From assembly GCF_014138285.1 (NCBI RefSeq), contig NZ_JACGXN010000001.1:248001-312000 (forward strand): DNA of 64,000 nucleotides. Reading direction: 5' to 3'. A model generated the notes under the pieces. That model had not been told where the DNA came from. It worked only from the letters and a program-made list of their open reading frames with translations, and did not search any database. Position 1 is the first letter of the stretch; each line of letters opens with the position of its first letter. Source of the stretch: Phyllobacterium myrsinacearum. GTDB taxonomy: Bacteria > Pseudomonadota > Alphaproteobacteria > Rhizobiales > Rhizobiaceae. Shown here one piece after another: positions 18,250 to 26,921 of this stretch. The position numbers were made by a program, and so were the translations under genes.

Positions 18250-19140
18250 TTGGCCGATTCATTTCGTGAGATTCATTTCGCTGCCCCCGATGGTCTGAGC
18301 CTTTACGCGCGCCTGTACGAGCCGGAGATCAAGACAGACAACCTCCCCGTCGCATGCCTGCCGGGCCTCACCCGCAACAGCCGGGATTTTCACGAGCTTG
18401 CCCTCTTTCTGTCGCAGCATCCGCAGACACGGCGCCGGGTGATAACCTTTGATTATCGTGGCCGTGGGCTGTCGGCCTATGATCCAGACTGGTCCCACTA
18501 CAATATCGGCACGGAAGCCGGCGATATTATCGCAGGTCTTGCCCATCTTCAGATCAGCAGGGCGATCTTCCTGGGAACCTCCCGTGGCGGGCTTATCACC
18601 CACATTCTGGCGGCGTTTGCCCCGCAGTTGCTGGCCGGTGTCATCTTAAACGACATCGGACCCGAAATAGCAGTCGAGGGATTGAAACAGATCGCCGGTT
18701 ATCTCGATGGAGCGCGCCAACCCGGGAACTGGGATGATGCAGCCGAACTGCAGCTGGCGGTGCATGGTTCAGCCTTCCCTGCCCTGACGAATGCGGATTG
18801 GCACCGGTTTGCCCATGCGATCTATCGCGAAGACAATGGTATTATCCGTTCGGATTACGATTCAAATCTTCTGAAAACAATGGAAGGTGTCGACTATTCG
18901 CAGAAACTGCCCGATTTGTGGGCCCAGTTCGACCTGATGAAAGATCTGCCGTTGCTGGTTATCAGGGGCGAAAACACCAAGCTGCTCGCGCAGGAAACCG
19001 TTGACGAAATGGCGCGGCGGCATAACGCGCTTCAGCTGTTCAACGTTGCCGGTCAGGGTCATGCTCCGTTGCTCGAAACGGGACGTCTGCCTGACCTGAT
19101 CGCAGCCTTTGCGTCTGGCGTCGATCTGCGTCCGGCCTAG
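18250..19140 (+). CDS. Alpha/beta-fold hydrolase
   Basis: A 296-residue hydrolase with the nucleophile elbow FLGTSRGG (Ser111), oxyanion-loop sequence LPGLTRNSRDF near residue 38 and the catalytic His in GQGHAPLLE near residue 272. It starts with TTG. It may share a transcript with the lytic transglycosylase. The family spans esterases, lactonases and dehalogenases, and no substrate can be assigned. It overlaps the convergent downstream gene by 4 bases at the stops. Confidence 0.87.
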   Translation: MADSFREIHFAAPDGLSLYARLYEPEIKTDNLPVACLPGLTRNSRDFHELALFLSQHPQTRRRVITFDYRGRGLSAYDPDWSHYNIGTEAGDIIAGLAHLQISRAIFLGTSRGGLITHILAAFAPQLLAGVILNDIGPEIAVEGLKQIAGYLDGARQPGNWDDAAELQLAVHGSAFPALTNADWHRFAHAIYREDNGIIRSDYDSNLLKTMEGVDYSQKLPDLWAQFDLMKDLPLLVIRGENTKLLAQETVDEMARRHNALQLFNVAGQGHAPLLETGRLPDLIAAFASGVDLRPA

Positions 19141-19817
19141 CTTTTCGCAGGTTTTTTCGCCTGCACTTTGGGCTTGGCTTTTGCGGCAGCCTTCGGCTTG
19201 GCCGGTGCTTCCGCCACTGGCTTCGCCAGTGCCGCAGCCTGTTTTATCCAATTTTCGCGATGCGCACGGCCCGGGAAACCGATTGCCCGGCTGACCCATG
19301 CCGCCTGATCTGCGTCCCAGCCGGCAATCTGGTCGAAGTGAAATACACCGAGTGTGTAGAGCTCCGACTGTATGACATTGCCGATGCCGTCAATATCCAG
19401 CAATCGGTCAGGCTTGCCTCTCCGCGCGTTCTTCAACGTTGCCGGACGATGTTTGTCATCTTCCGTTGTCTTGGAGGGACGCGCGTGCGCACTCTTTGCG
19501 CCGCTCTTTCTGGCCGGGGCTCTGGTCTTCGCCTTTACCGTGCTGCTGACAGCTGAATCTGCAGACACGGTAGCAGCGGCCATTGCGGGAATCGGCTCGG
19601 CGGGGGGAACCATCGCGACAGTGTTCGAAGCGGGCTTGTTGACATCATCATTGGCAGGGGTGACAGCCGCTGCAAGACGCGCATCAGCCGCACGCGTAGA
19701 ATCCTGAGATACAGAATCGGTTTTTGGCGACAACCCTTTGAAAAAACGTCCTAAAATTGCACCGATAACAAAGGCCGCTGCAACGAGTAAAAGGGACTGT
19801 ACAAGAAAAATGACCAT
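19137..19817 (-). CDS. Membrane-anchored protein with NuoE-like helix-hairpin-helix tail domain
   Basis: A 226-residue protein with an N-terminal membrane helix (about 2-22), a long Ala/Pro/Ser-rich linker and a compact domain at about 134-205 (LLDIDGIGNVIQSELYTLGVFHFDQIAGW...). That domain resembles the helix-hairpin-helix extension found at the C-terminus of alphaproteobacterial NADH dehydrogenase NuoE. A Lys/Ala-rich tail ends the protein. Function unknown. The gene is in line with the tiny membrane ORF and the BON-domain gene upstream. Confidence 0.75.
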   Translation of the reverse strand: MVIFLVQSLLLVAAAFVIGAILGRFFKGLSPKTDSVSQDSTRAADARLAAAVTPANDDVNKPASNTVAMVPPAEPIPAMAAATVSADSAVSSTVKAKTRAPARKSGAKSAHARPSKTTEDDKHRPATLKNARRGKPDRLLDIDGIGNVIQSELYTLGVFHFDQIAGWDADQAAWVSRAIGFPGRAHRENWIKQAAALAKPVAEAPAKPKAAAKAKPKVQAKKPAKS

Positions 19818-19844
19818 AGCTCTTTACTCCGGTTTCAAGAGAGA

Positions 19845-19943
19845 TCAGTTGCGCTTCTCACTGTGGGTCGACCAGCCGACATAGAAACCGACGAGAACAG
19901 CCACCAACAGAAAAAGCCACAGCTTGGTGATGAGATACATCAT
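19845..19943 (-). CDS. 32-residue single-pass membrane protein
   Basis: The frame reads MMYLITKLWLFLLVAVLVG...STHSEKRN, one hydrophobic helix with a short polar tail. It starts at a pair of ATG codons (19943 or 19940) and lies between, and in line with, the BON-domain gene (49 bases upstream) and the HHH protein (27 bases downstream). It is too short for standard gene callers. I infer it is real from its composition and its place in a tight same-strand run; function unknown. Confidence 0.6.
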   Translation of the reverse strand: MMYLITKLWLFLLVAVLVGFYVGWSTHSEKRN

Positions 19944-19992
19944 TGTACACACTCCTGTTGAATGCGCCCGAAATAGCGCCGCCCCGTGACTA

Positions 19993-20658
19993 TCATCCGG
20001 CATTGCTGACGGCTGGAGGAGCCAGCTTTACTTCACCGACTTTACCATTACCCGGAAGCTGTGTCTTCAACGCGTTGGTGATCGACTCATAATCAGCCGC
20101 ATTTGCCGCTGTTCCGTTGATGCCGTAGGTCTCACCGGCAAGGCTGATCTCCCCGCTCACCAATTGTGATGCCTGTTGCAGGGCGAAATTGGCAAGTTCA
20201 ACAAACCCGTTCGGTGCGCCACGCGCAACAGCCATCTCATCGAGGATATCAATTCCCGGCATGGCATTTTCAGCGGCGGCCAGGAGTTTCGCGCGCGTAT
20301 CGCCATACGGAACATTTCCAGACAGAAGAACCCCCTGATCGGACTTCGTGACCACGAAACTGAAGGGTTCCACCAGCGGCAGGAGTGTTGCGGCGTTTTC
20401 AACCACGCGGATACCGTTGGTTTCATCGGCTATCTTGAGCGCCGACGCGAGTGCCTCTTCGGAAGGTGCTACACCTTTTAATATCAGATCGCGACCGTCC
20501 ACCTCGATACTGGCCCAGCTGTTGTCAACTTCCAGTGCAGCGGCGACCGAATCGGTCAGTTGACGGTCTATCGGCTCGGCAAGGAACCAGCCGGCAAGCG
20601 TCGTTAAACATGCAACGGTGATGATACCGGGCCAAAACCAGCTTTTGACGATGTGCAT
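19993..20658 (-). CDS. BON-domain protein, OmpA-less
   Basis: A 221-residue protein with one N-terminal membrane helix (about 5-24, FWPGIITVACLTTLAGWFL) and two BON-like repeats (SWASIEVDGRDLILKGVAPSEE and FSFVVTKSDQGVLLSGNVPY). It matches the N-terminal part of rhizobial OmpA-family proteins, but the C-terminal peptidoglycan-binding OmpA domain is missing: the frame ends after the BON part. The ATG at 20658 follows AAGGGAAAA; a TTG start at 20682 is possible. It would sit in the inner membrane facing the periplasm. Confidence 0.75.
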   Translation of the reverse strand: MHIVKSWFWPGIITVACLTTLAGWFLAEPIDRQLTDSVAAALEVDNSWASIEVDGRDLILKGVAPSEEALASALKIADETNGIRVVENAATLLPLVEPFSFVVTKSDQGVLLSGNVPYGDTRAKLLAAAENAMPGIDILDEMAVARGAPNGFVELANFALQQASQLVSGEISLAGETYGINGTAANAADYESITNALKTQLPGNGKVGEVKLAPPAVSNAG

Positions 20659-20780
20659 GTGCAACGTTTTCCCTTGTGGCAATCGGACAGAATGCTGTCT
20701 TGCCCCATGTCATCGGGAATATCAACATGGCGGCTGGCATCAAATGCGTTCTGCAAAATGCATGCTCAGCTGCGCGCAAA

Positions 20781-20809
20781 GAAAAACCCGGCAGCTTGCG
20801 CTGCCGGGT
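20781..20809 (-). terminator. Rho-independent terminator of the left porin
   Basis: A perfect 10-bp stem (ACCCGGCAGC / GCTGCCGGGT, 20786-20795 with 20800-20809), a 4-nt loop, then TTTTTC on the minus strand, 28 bases past the porin stop. Confidence 0.85.
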
Positions 20810-20836
20810 CCTGATGACCTTTAATCCTAAGAAGGA

Positions 20837-21919
20837 TTAGAAGTTACGCTGGAAACGGATCATGCCCTGAATGGCATCGTCCTTGCCACCGCGCTGGCTT
20901 TCAGCGAAGTCCTTACGAGCGCCATCGAACTTGGTGTATGTTACTTCAGGAGTAATCGTGAAGCCAGGAACCAGTTCGTAAGCGACGTTCAAAGTACCAG
21001 AATATGTACCTTCTTCTTCGTAAGCGAGCTGTGCGTTAACAGTTGCCTTTTCGGAAACCTTAGCGGACAGACCACCCCAAACAGCCCAATCGCCTTCCCA
21101 TGTGCCGAACCAGTTACGGTCGCCATTTACACGGGAGTCATAGTTGGACTGATAGCCACCCATGACGAATGCCTTGACTGTGTCGGTGAACTTCACGTCC
21201 AAACGCAGCTTACCGGCCCATTCTTCAACCTTGGAGTCATAACCAACAACACCGGAGATGCCGCCCCAAGCCTGCTCGTACTTTGCACCAGCAAGAACGT
21301 GTGGCATGTAGTCGTCGATACGGTAGTCGTAATCGAAGAAGCTTGCAGTCTGTTCCTGGCCCTGTTCAGCAGCGATGATCGCCGAGAAACCGTTGCCGCC
21401 AGTGAACGTGTAGCTAACCTGGTTCGATGTGCCTGACTGATAGTTGATCACGTCATCGTTGATGACGTCGCCAGCATAACCGGTCCACGAACCGAACAGT
21501 TCGTCAGCAACACCGATGCGGAAGCCGCCGAGTTCGATGTAAGCCTGAGGAATCAGACCACCGCTGTTGGAACCGTCGGTGTAGTTGAAACGTGTTTCAA
21601 TGTAGGAACGCAGTGTGCCGAGTTCGGTTTCCGAACGAGCGTCAAAACGAACAGTTGCACGTGTCTGCTTATTCCAAGTACCGCGCTCACCGCCGATATA
21701 AGCGTCATCGCCGCCCTTGGCGTCATAACGCAAGTAACCGCCGATTTTCAGGCAGGTTTCGGTGCCTGGGATGTAGAAGAAGCCGGCGCCGTATGCGTCG
21801 CAAACGCGAACGTATTCGACAGCTTCTGGCTCGGCAACGACAACTGCATCGGCAGCGCGTGCGCCAGTTACTGCAACGAGGGCTGCAGCGGAGCCGAGTA
21901 GAAGGCTCTTGATGTTCAT
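20837..21919 (-). CDS. Omp2-type outer-membrane porin (left copy)
   Basis: A 360-residue trimeric 16-stranded porin of the alphaproteobacterial family. Signal peptide residues 1-22 (ending TGARA), then the conserved [19 protein letters not shown] start with the paired cysteines of the family (Cys40, Cys56) and a terminal Phe (IRFQRNF) for BAM recognition. The ATG at 21919 follows GGAGG. The first 58 residues are identical to those of the right copy. Longer than that copy by 8 residues and different in the surface loops, so the two pores may differ in size or selectivity, as Brucella Omp2a and Omp2b do. Confidence 0.93.
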   Translation of the reverse strand: MNIKSLLLGSAAALVAVTGARAADAVVVAEPEAVEYVRVCDAYGAGFFYIPGTETCLKIGGYLRYDAKGGDDAYIGGERGTWNKQTRATVRFDARSETELGTLRSYIETRFNYTDGSNSGGLIPQAYIELGGFRIGVADELFGSWTGYAGDVINDDVINYQSGTSNQVSYTFTGGNGFSAIIAAEQGQEQTASFFDYDYRIDDYMPHVLAGAKYEQAWGGISGVVGYDSKVEEWAGKLRLDVKFTDTVKAFVMGGYQSNYDSRVNGDRNWFGTWEGDWAVWGGLSAKVSEKATVNAQLAYEEEGTYSGTLNVAYELVPGFTITPEVTYTKFDGARKDFAESQRGGKDDAIQGMIRFQRNF

Positions 21920-21935
21920 TTCTGACCTCCAGTCA
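21746..21935 (-). repeat. Left arm of the porin inverted repeat
   Basis: About 190 bases, from TGACTGGAGGTCAGAA before the start codon through codon 58 (ETCLK), repeated in inverted orientation at 22708-22897 with only a handful of mismatches. Confidence 0.85.
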
Positions 21936-22324
21936 AAGTTAAAAATGGGTCTGGGCATTCCAATTTGGCTGAAGGACAACCTTGTCCCCATCCCCTAAGT
22001 CCAAGAAGAAATGCGATCGACGCCCTTCCTCTGCGACCGAACATACTCGCCATCTCCGGGGTTTCAACCATGAATGTCGGCATCCACACCCCACTGGGGC
22101 TCTATGCCTTATCCCTGTTGCACAAATGACACGAAATCGTCGCCGCCCCGGCGAAATCTTTACCACTCATTAATATAGGTAACCGGATTTTCATAAAATC
22201 GTCGGCGCCGATGGCGGAATTGGAACGGTGTTTTGATTGGGAATCGGGCATCAATCACCTGCACAGTTGCTGTGCGTGAATCGAATCGAACCGATTGCAC
22301 GCCGATTCTGACAGGTGGTCCGCC
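21936..22324. other. Intergenic region between left porin and SMR gene
   Basis: About 390 bases that must hold the divergent promoters of the left porin and the SMR gene. I see no reading frame or RNA I can name. A short GCACA-GTTGC-TGTGC hairpin occurs near 22261-22275. I looked for guanidine-riboswitch features before the SMR gene and did not recognise any. Confidence 0.4.
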
Positions 22325-22654
22325 ATGACTTATTTCTATCTGATTGTCGCCATAGTTTTTGAAGTTGCTGCCACGTCTGCCCTCAAGCAAGCCGATGGTT
22401 TTACAAGGCTCTGGCCATCTCTGATCTGTTTGGCGGGCTACGCGGCCGCCTTTTATGTCCTGTCCATTCTGATCAGAACCATGCCTGTCGGCATTGTTTA
22501 CGCAATCTGGTCCGGTGCCGGAATCGTGCTGATCGCAGCAATCGGCTGGTTCTGGTTCAAGCAACCGCTTGATCTGCCTGCCATTATAGGCCTCGCACTC
22601 ATCATTGCTGGTGTTCTCATCGTCAATTTGTTCTCGGGAACCGTCGGGCATTGA
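22325..22654 (+). CDS. Small multidrug resistance (SMR) family transporter
   Basis: A 109-residue, four-helix inner-membrane transporter of the EmrE/SugE family that exchanges protons for cationic drugs or guanidinium. The essential membrane glutamate is Glu13 in AIVFEVAATSALK, and the third helix carries YAIWSGAGIV. The start is the ATG after CAGGTGG. It lies between the two inverted porins and on the strand of the right copy. Confidence 0.9.
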   Translation: MTYFYLIVAIVFEVAATSALKQADGFTRLWPSLICLAGYAAAFYVLSILIRTMPVGIVYAIWSGAGIVLIAAIGWFWFKQPLDLPAIIGLALIIAGVLIVNLFSGTVGH

Positions 22655-22707
22655 TGCTCTAACGCCTGGCTGATCTCCCAAAATCACCACGGCTTCCGGT
22701 CAAACTG

Positions 22708-22897
22708 TGACTGGAGGTCAGAAATGAACATCAAGAGCCTTCTACTCGGCTCCGCTGCAGCCCTCGTTGCAGTAACCGGTGCACGCGCTGCCGATGCAGT
22801 TGTCGTCGCCGAGCCAGAAGCTGTCGAATACGTTCGCGTTTGCGACGCATACGGCGCCGGCTTCTTCTACATCCCAGGCACCGAAACCTGCCTTAAG
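22708..22897 (+). repeat. Right arm of the porin inverted repeat
   Basis: Inverted copy of 21746-21935, covering the ribosome-binding site and the first 58 codons of the right porin. The 772 bases between the arms include the SMR gene. Confidence 0.85.
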
Positions 22898-23782
22898 GTA
22901 TCCGGCCATGTACGGTTTGATACCAAGGGCGGCGACGACGTCTCCAAGGGCGGCAAACTTGGCACCTGGAAACTGAAGTCACGTGCCACGATTCGCTTCG
23001 ATGCCCGTTCGGACACCGAATTGTGTACGCTGCGTTCCTTCGCCGAAACACAGTTCAATTATGCGGACGCTGAAAACAGCGCGGCAATCCCCCATGCGTA
23101 TATCTCGCTCGGCGGCTTTCGCATCGGTGTCACCGACTCGCTCTACGACACATGGACCGGTTCCGCCGGTAACGTATTGAATGATGGTGTGATTGCCTAT
23201 GCCGGTGATTCCACCAATCAGGTCAGCTACACATTCACTGGCGGCAATGGCTTCTCAGCTCTGATCGGCGCAGAGCAGGGTGACAAGGATCACCGGATTA
23301 CTGACTACCTGCCGCACGTTGTGGCTGGTGCGAAGTTCGAACAGGGCTGGGGCGACATTGCCGGTGTTGTCGGATATGACTCTGTTATTGAAGAGTTCGC
23401 CGGTAAACTCCGTCTGGACGTGAAGCTCACCGAAGCGATATCCGCCTTCATTCTGGGTGGCTATCAGTCCGGCTATGGCGATCATCTGAAAGAGCCCCGC
23501 ACCAGTTCCTACTATGGTTCATGGGATGGTGACTGGGCACTCTGGGGTGGTCTGTCCGCCAAGGTTTCCGACAAGGCTACAGTCAACGCGCAGTTGGCCT
23601 ACGAATCCGAAGGCACCTACGCCGGTGCACTCGGCGTCGGATACGAGCTGGTACCCGGGTTCACGATCACGCCTGAAATCAATTACACCAAGTTCGATGG
23701 CGCCCGTAAGACCAAGTCCCTGGCTAATAAAGGCGGCGACGACGCGATTGGCGGTTTCCTCCGCTTCCAGCGCAACTTCTGA
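22724..23782 (+). CDS. Omp2-type outer-membrane porin (right copy)
   Basis: A 352-residue porin paralogous to the left copy and transcribed away from it. Signal peptide, cysteine-containing N-terminus (Cys40, Cys56) and C-terminal FLRFQRNF are all present. It has an extra cysteine in TELCTLRSF where the left copy has glycine, and shorter surface loops (for example [10 protein letters not shown].. to DHRITDY). GGAGG precedes the start. A strong terminator follows. The C-terminal third is also very similar to the left copy, consistent with gene conversion. Confidence 0.93.
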   Translation: MNIKSLLLGSAAALVAVTGARAADAVVVAEPEAVEYVRVCDAYGAGFFYIPGTETCLKVSGHVRFDTKGGDDVSKGGKLGTWKLKSRATIRFDARSDTELCTLRSFAETQFNYADAENSAAIPHAYISLGGFRIGVTDSLYDTWTGSAGNVLNDGVIAYAGDSTNQVSYTFTGGNGFSALIGAEQGDKDHRITDYLPHVVAGAKFEQGWGDIAGVVGYDSVIEEFAGKLRLDVKLTEAISAFILGGYQSGYGDHLKEPRTSSYYGSWDGDWALWGGLSAKVSDKATVNAQLAYESEGTYAGALGVGYELVPGFTITPEINYTKFDGARKTKSLANKGGDDAIGGFLRFQRNF

Positions 23783-23799
23783 TCTCATGACTTGCATAA

Positions 23800-23833
23800 C
23801 CAACGCCGGGGATTTTCCGGCGTTGGGTTTTTT
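23800..23833 (+). terminator. Rho-independent terminator of the right porin
   Basis: Ten-base perfect arms CCAACGCCGG / CCGGCGTTGG around a 7-nt loop, then GTTTTTT. Confidence 0.88.
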
Positions 23834-24115
23834 CCCTAATTCATATTCAACAATCAATTTTCAGCGTTCGTAGCTGCGACGCACAGACATTTACCGAGAA
23901 AGGATTCCGAAACGGCTGCGAGCCGAGGAGACATTGAAATGTTTGGGCAATACCGCTGGGAACTGGTTGTTGACGGGGCTGTGCAAGGCTTCCTCGAATG
24001 GATTGGTATTAGTCTAAAGTGTTACAACCCACCCGATTGTGCTTTTCAGAAAGACGATTACAACTCGTGGCATATTCTTTTTATGCATATTTTTCTGATT
24101 TAGAGTGCAATCATT
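23834..24115. other. Gap between right porin and recombinase
   Basis: About 280 bases, becoming AT-rich towards the recombinase start. I see no gene or RNA in it; it marks the edge of the accessory segment. Confidence 0.4.
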
Positions 24116-25069
24116 ATGACAATGTCACCCATGGGTACGACACGGCCGGACACGAAATTTCCGGTCCAGTTTCAGTATAATCTCACTTACGCATCCGCGG
24201 ATCACGCCACCAAACGGCTGGTCAAGGATCATTCTCTCAGTGAATTGACCGCACATTATATCAGCATCCTGTGGGATGAGGGTTCGCACAAGGGCAACGT
24301 ACGATCCTTCCTCGGTGAGATCGGCGAGATTTTGGGCGGTGAACGTTTCAGCATCTTTTCACAGGAAATGCTGGATTCTGTGATCGGCACGTTACGCGAA
24401 CGCGGCAATAGCAACGCAACCATCAATCGAAAGATGGCTGCCTTGAGCAAATTGCTCCGGAAAGCGTGCAAGATGGGCGATATCTATAATCTGCCGGAAT
24501 TCCGCCGCCAAAAGGAGCGGCAGGGCCGTATTCGTTTTCTGGAAGCAGAGGAAGAAGCGCGCCTGTTCTCGGCGATCAGGGTCAAATGCGAGGACAGTTA
24601 CCGTTTGAGTATCTTTCTCGTCGATACGGGTTGCCGGCTCGGTGAAGCCATCGGGCTGAGCTGGAACGATCTGCAAGGAAGCCGTTCAACATTCTGGCTG
24701 ACCAAATCCGGACGCAGCCGCACGGTTCCACTGACGAGACGGGCCCATGAGGCCACCCAAATTCCACGCAGCCGTCTGAAAGGCCCCTTCTCCATGCACA
24801 ATCAGGTGCGATTCCGCGCCATCTGGAACGAGGCCAAGCTGGAAGTAGGATTGGGAGCAGACGATCAGGTCGTCCCTCATATCTTACGGCACACCTGCGC
24901 CTCACGGCTGGTGCGCGGCGGCATTGATATCCGGCGCGTGCAGATGTGGCTTGGTCATCAGACATTGCAGATGACCATGCGCTACGCACATCTGGCGACC
25001 AATGATCTCGACTCCTGCGTGGTTGTTCTGGAACAAAATAAAGGCTGCGGAGCCGGCATGGCCGGGTGA
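24116..25069 (+). CDS. Tyrosine recombinase / integrase
   Basis: A 317-residue site-specific recombinase. A SAM-like N-terminal core-binding domain (about 38-120) precedes the catalytic domain with the full set of residues: Arg174 (TGCRLGEA), Lys197 (TKSGRSR), His255 and Arg258 (PHILRHTCASRL), His281 (WLGHQT) and nucleophile Tyr290 (MRYAHL). It looks functional. It stands alone: no excisionase, no partner recombinase and no phage genes. It may be an island integrase whose element has decayed, or a standalone recombinase. No attachment-site pair was visible. Confidence 0.88.
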   Translation: MTMSPMGTTRPDTKFPVQFQYNLTYASADHATKRLVKDHSLSELTAHYISILWDEGSHKGNVRSFLGEIGEILGGERFSIFSQEMLDSVIGTLRERGNSNATINRKMAALSKLLRKACKMGDIYNLPEFRRQKERQGRIRFLEAEEEARLFSAIRVKCEDSYRLSIFLVDTGCRLGEAIGLSWNDLQGSRSTFWLTKSGRSRTVPLTRRAHEATQIPRSRLKGPFSMHNQVRFRAIWNEAKLEVGLGADDQVVPHILRHTCASRLVRGGIDIRRVQMWLGHQTLQMTMRYAHLATNDLDSCVVVLEQNKGCGAGMAG

Positions 25070-25097
25070 TCCGCGCGTCACAAGCAAGGTGTTAGCG

Positions 25098-25256
25098 TCA
25101 ACTGATCAGCGGGAAAATCAGTCCGGCGATGACAAGGGCAAGCAACCCGAATACTGCCGGCAATCCTGCCGCGATCGTTGGCCCGGTCGTGTGCAAGTCC
25201 CGTCCGGTTGTCCGGTAGATTCGCGTGAAAGATCGGGCCTTTACAATCACCATCAT
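25098..25256 (-). CDS. Possible small membrane ORF or gene remnant
   Basis: From two adjacent ATG codons at 25256 the frame encodes 52 residues ending in a strong hydrophobic helix (AAGLPAVFGLLALVIAGLIF). The same frame stays open upstream for some 25 codons (DVEARIVFVGIGGAFIRTMM) without a usual start codon and there is no ribosome-binding sequence. It may be a fragment of a longer lost gene. Low certainty. Confidence 0.3.
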   Translation of the reverse strand: MMVIVKARSFTRIYRTTGRDLHTTGPTIAAGLPAVFGLLALVIAGLIFPLIS

Positions 25257-25405
25257 GGTGCGAATGAAGGCACCACCAATCCCGACGAAGACAATACGGG
25301 CCTCAACGTCGCCGGGCCTAGCGGCATATCCATTCTCCTCAGGCCCTCACCGGCCATTACAGCATCGGGACGATGTGTCCGCAGTGGGTACGGTGAACTG
25401 CCGGC

Positions 25406-25894
25406 TTAACGCGAGAAGCCGTAAACCAGTATGGTGCGGCTGTGACTGAAGGTGACAGCAAAACCGTCGCTATATGGACTGGCGAGGTATGGATCGGCCG
25501 GCAGTGCCTGACCGGTGAAATCGTAACCCGTATTCGTTTTAAAGCTCTTGAGATCCGCTTCCTCGGACAGCCAAGGCGGCAAGACATCTACGCTGGCAGC
25601 CGGAAGCTTCTGACCGGAGGCGAGTTTCGCCGCGACTTTTGCAAAATCCGCATCCGCGTAGGTGAGAAGCGCGTAAAGGCTCGAATCGGATGGGCCGAAA
25701 ACTTCACCTTCCCCCTTCTCGCTGACCGACCATTTGACGGCAATCGGCTTTGGATCGAGATGAATGAACTTCGCCAGGATCGCAGCATCGGTGCTCACGG
25801 GTATTGTCATATCGGCCTCGCTCTTAGAACTCGCCACGGCGAACAGGAATATAGGCGTGAGGAAAATGGAAAAGATGTTTCGCCGGGATATCAT
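25406..25894 (-). CDS. Secreted protein of unknown function (second gene of an overlapping pair)
   Basis: A 162-residue protein with a basic start and a hydrophobic segment (MISRRNIFSIFLTPIFLFAVASS), probably a signal peptide, so the rest (about 135 residues) would be periplasmic. It contains no cysteine and no domain I recognise; the end is ILVYGFSR. The start overlaps the stop of the upstream gene by 4 bases (ATGA), so the two are made together. The pairing of a cytosolic-looking protein with a small exported one recalls effector/immunity pairs, but that is only an analogy. Confidence 0.7.
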   Translation of the reverse strand: MISRRNIFSIFLTPIFLFAVASSKSEADMTIPVSTDAAILAKFIHLDPKPIAVKWSVSEKGEGEVFGPSDSSLYALLTYADADFAKVAAKLASGQKLPAASVDVLPPWLSEEADLKSFKTNTGYDFTGQALPADPYLASPYSDGFAVTFSHSRTILVYGFSR

Positions 25895-26679
25895 ATGCGG
25901 TTCCTGGCACGCCGATTATCCGACGGTTGCATCTGGCGCAACCATGGGACCATCGACACATTGAACCCGGCTGCCGGCTTGCCGGTCCAGCTGACATGCC
26001 GCTCGAGGGTCGAATAATTCATATACTGCTTGGCCAACCCTGTGATTTCAAAGATCCCATTGTCGCTGTCGGGAATGCCGGTCGCAATATCAGCGGCGCC
26101 CGGATTGAAATTATACCGGTCCTCGGCATGGAGAACGAATGTCATTTCAAAATCCGCGCCATTGGCCGGCGCATTCCACTTGGCTTTGACATCACCGCTG
26201 ATCCAGATTTGATGGGCACCAATGGCCTTTTGCCAATTTTCCGTTTTTGGATAGGGGAAATAACTGTTGGTGCCGCCGCAGGCGATTGCAGTACCGGTGA
26301 ATTGGAATACACCATCTGCTCCGGAATAGAGCAGCGTATGGATGTCGTAGGCTGCTCCCATCGCCTCAACCATTGCCGACTGCAATGTGACCTGCCCTGA
26401 TGGATCATTCGCAACGTAACGCTCATAGCCGAATGTGCGATCGCTGCCGCTGCCGTCCAGAAAATGGCGGTATGCCGCCAAAGCATCGGGAAGATTGTTG
26501 TGTGGCACCCCCGGCACGCCCTGTATCGATTCGCCCAGCTCCAGTTTCGCACGCCACCGCGCATAGTTCATGCGATCCTCGGTCGTCGGGGCGCGCCGGG
26601 CAAACTTGTCGAGAAAACCATTGTCATGTGTGATACTCGGCCGGTGCGGAGCACCCCGTCGATAAATAGCGTATGTCAT
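25891..26679 (-). CDS. Protein of unknown function (first gene of an overlapping pair)
   Basis: A 262-residue protein starting at 26679 after AGAGG. No signal peptide or membrane segment. The distinctive block is LHAEDRYNFNPGAADIATG with GIFEITGLAKQYMNY, and it has a glycine-rich IACGGTNSYFPYP region before it. I have a vague memory of similar DRYNFN-type proteins of unknown function in proteobacteria, sometimes discussed with type VI secretion, but cannot confirm a family. It is coupled to the secreted protein downstream and lies near the lone recombinase. Confidence 0.7.
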   Translation of the reverse strand: MTYAIYRRGAPHRPSITHDNGFLDKFARRAPTTEDRMNYARWRAKLELGESIQGVPGVPHNNLPDALAAYRHFLDGSGSDRTFGYERYVANDPSGQVTLQSAMVEAMGAAYDIHTLLYSGADGVFQFTGTAIACGGTNSYFPYPKTENWQKAIGAHQIWISGDVKAKWNAPANGADFEMTFVLHAEDRYNFNPGAADIATGIPDSDNGIFEITGLAKQYMNYSTLERHVSWTGKPAAGFNVSMVPWLRQMQPSDNRRARNRI

Positions 26680-26921
26680 AGGCTGCCTCTTTGATACCGC
26701 ACACACCCTGAATTACACGAGCTGAATGACACCGACAAGTCATGCGTTACGGGCAAGTTTCAGGATCAATCGATTTGAGGCTTTGAATGCCCGCAAGGGC
26801 CATATGCTTTATCATGGGAATATAGCGGCATCATCTGTCCGGACAGGTTTATCAGCGTGATTCAATAGATATGGCCATCTCCATAAAATCATGCACCCAA
26901 CTTGCCTGTAACCAGATTCGG

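Noticed and set aside
22100-22324. Guanidine riboswitch before the SMR gene
   Set aside because: I looked for the twin ACGR-loop hairpins or a ykkC-type fold and saw only one short GC hairpin without the consensus loop.
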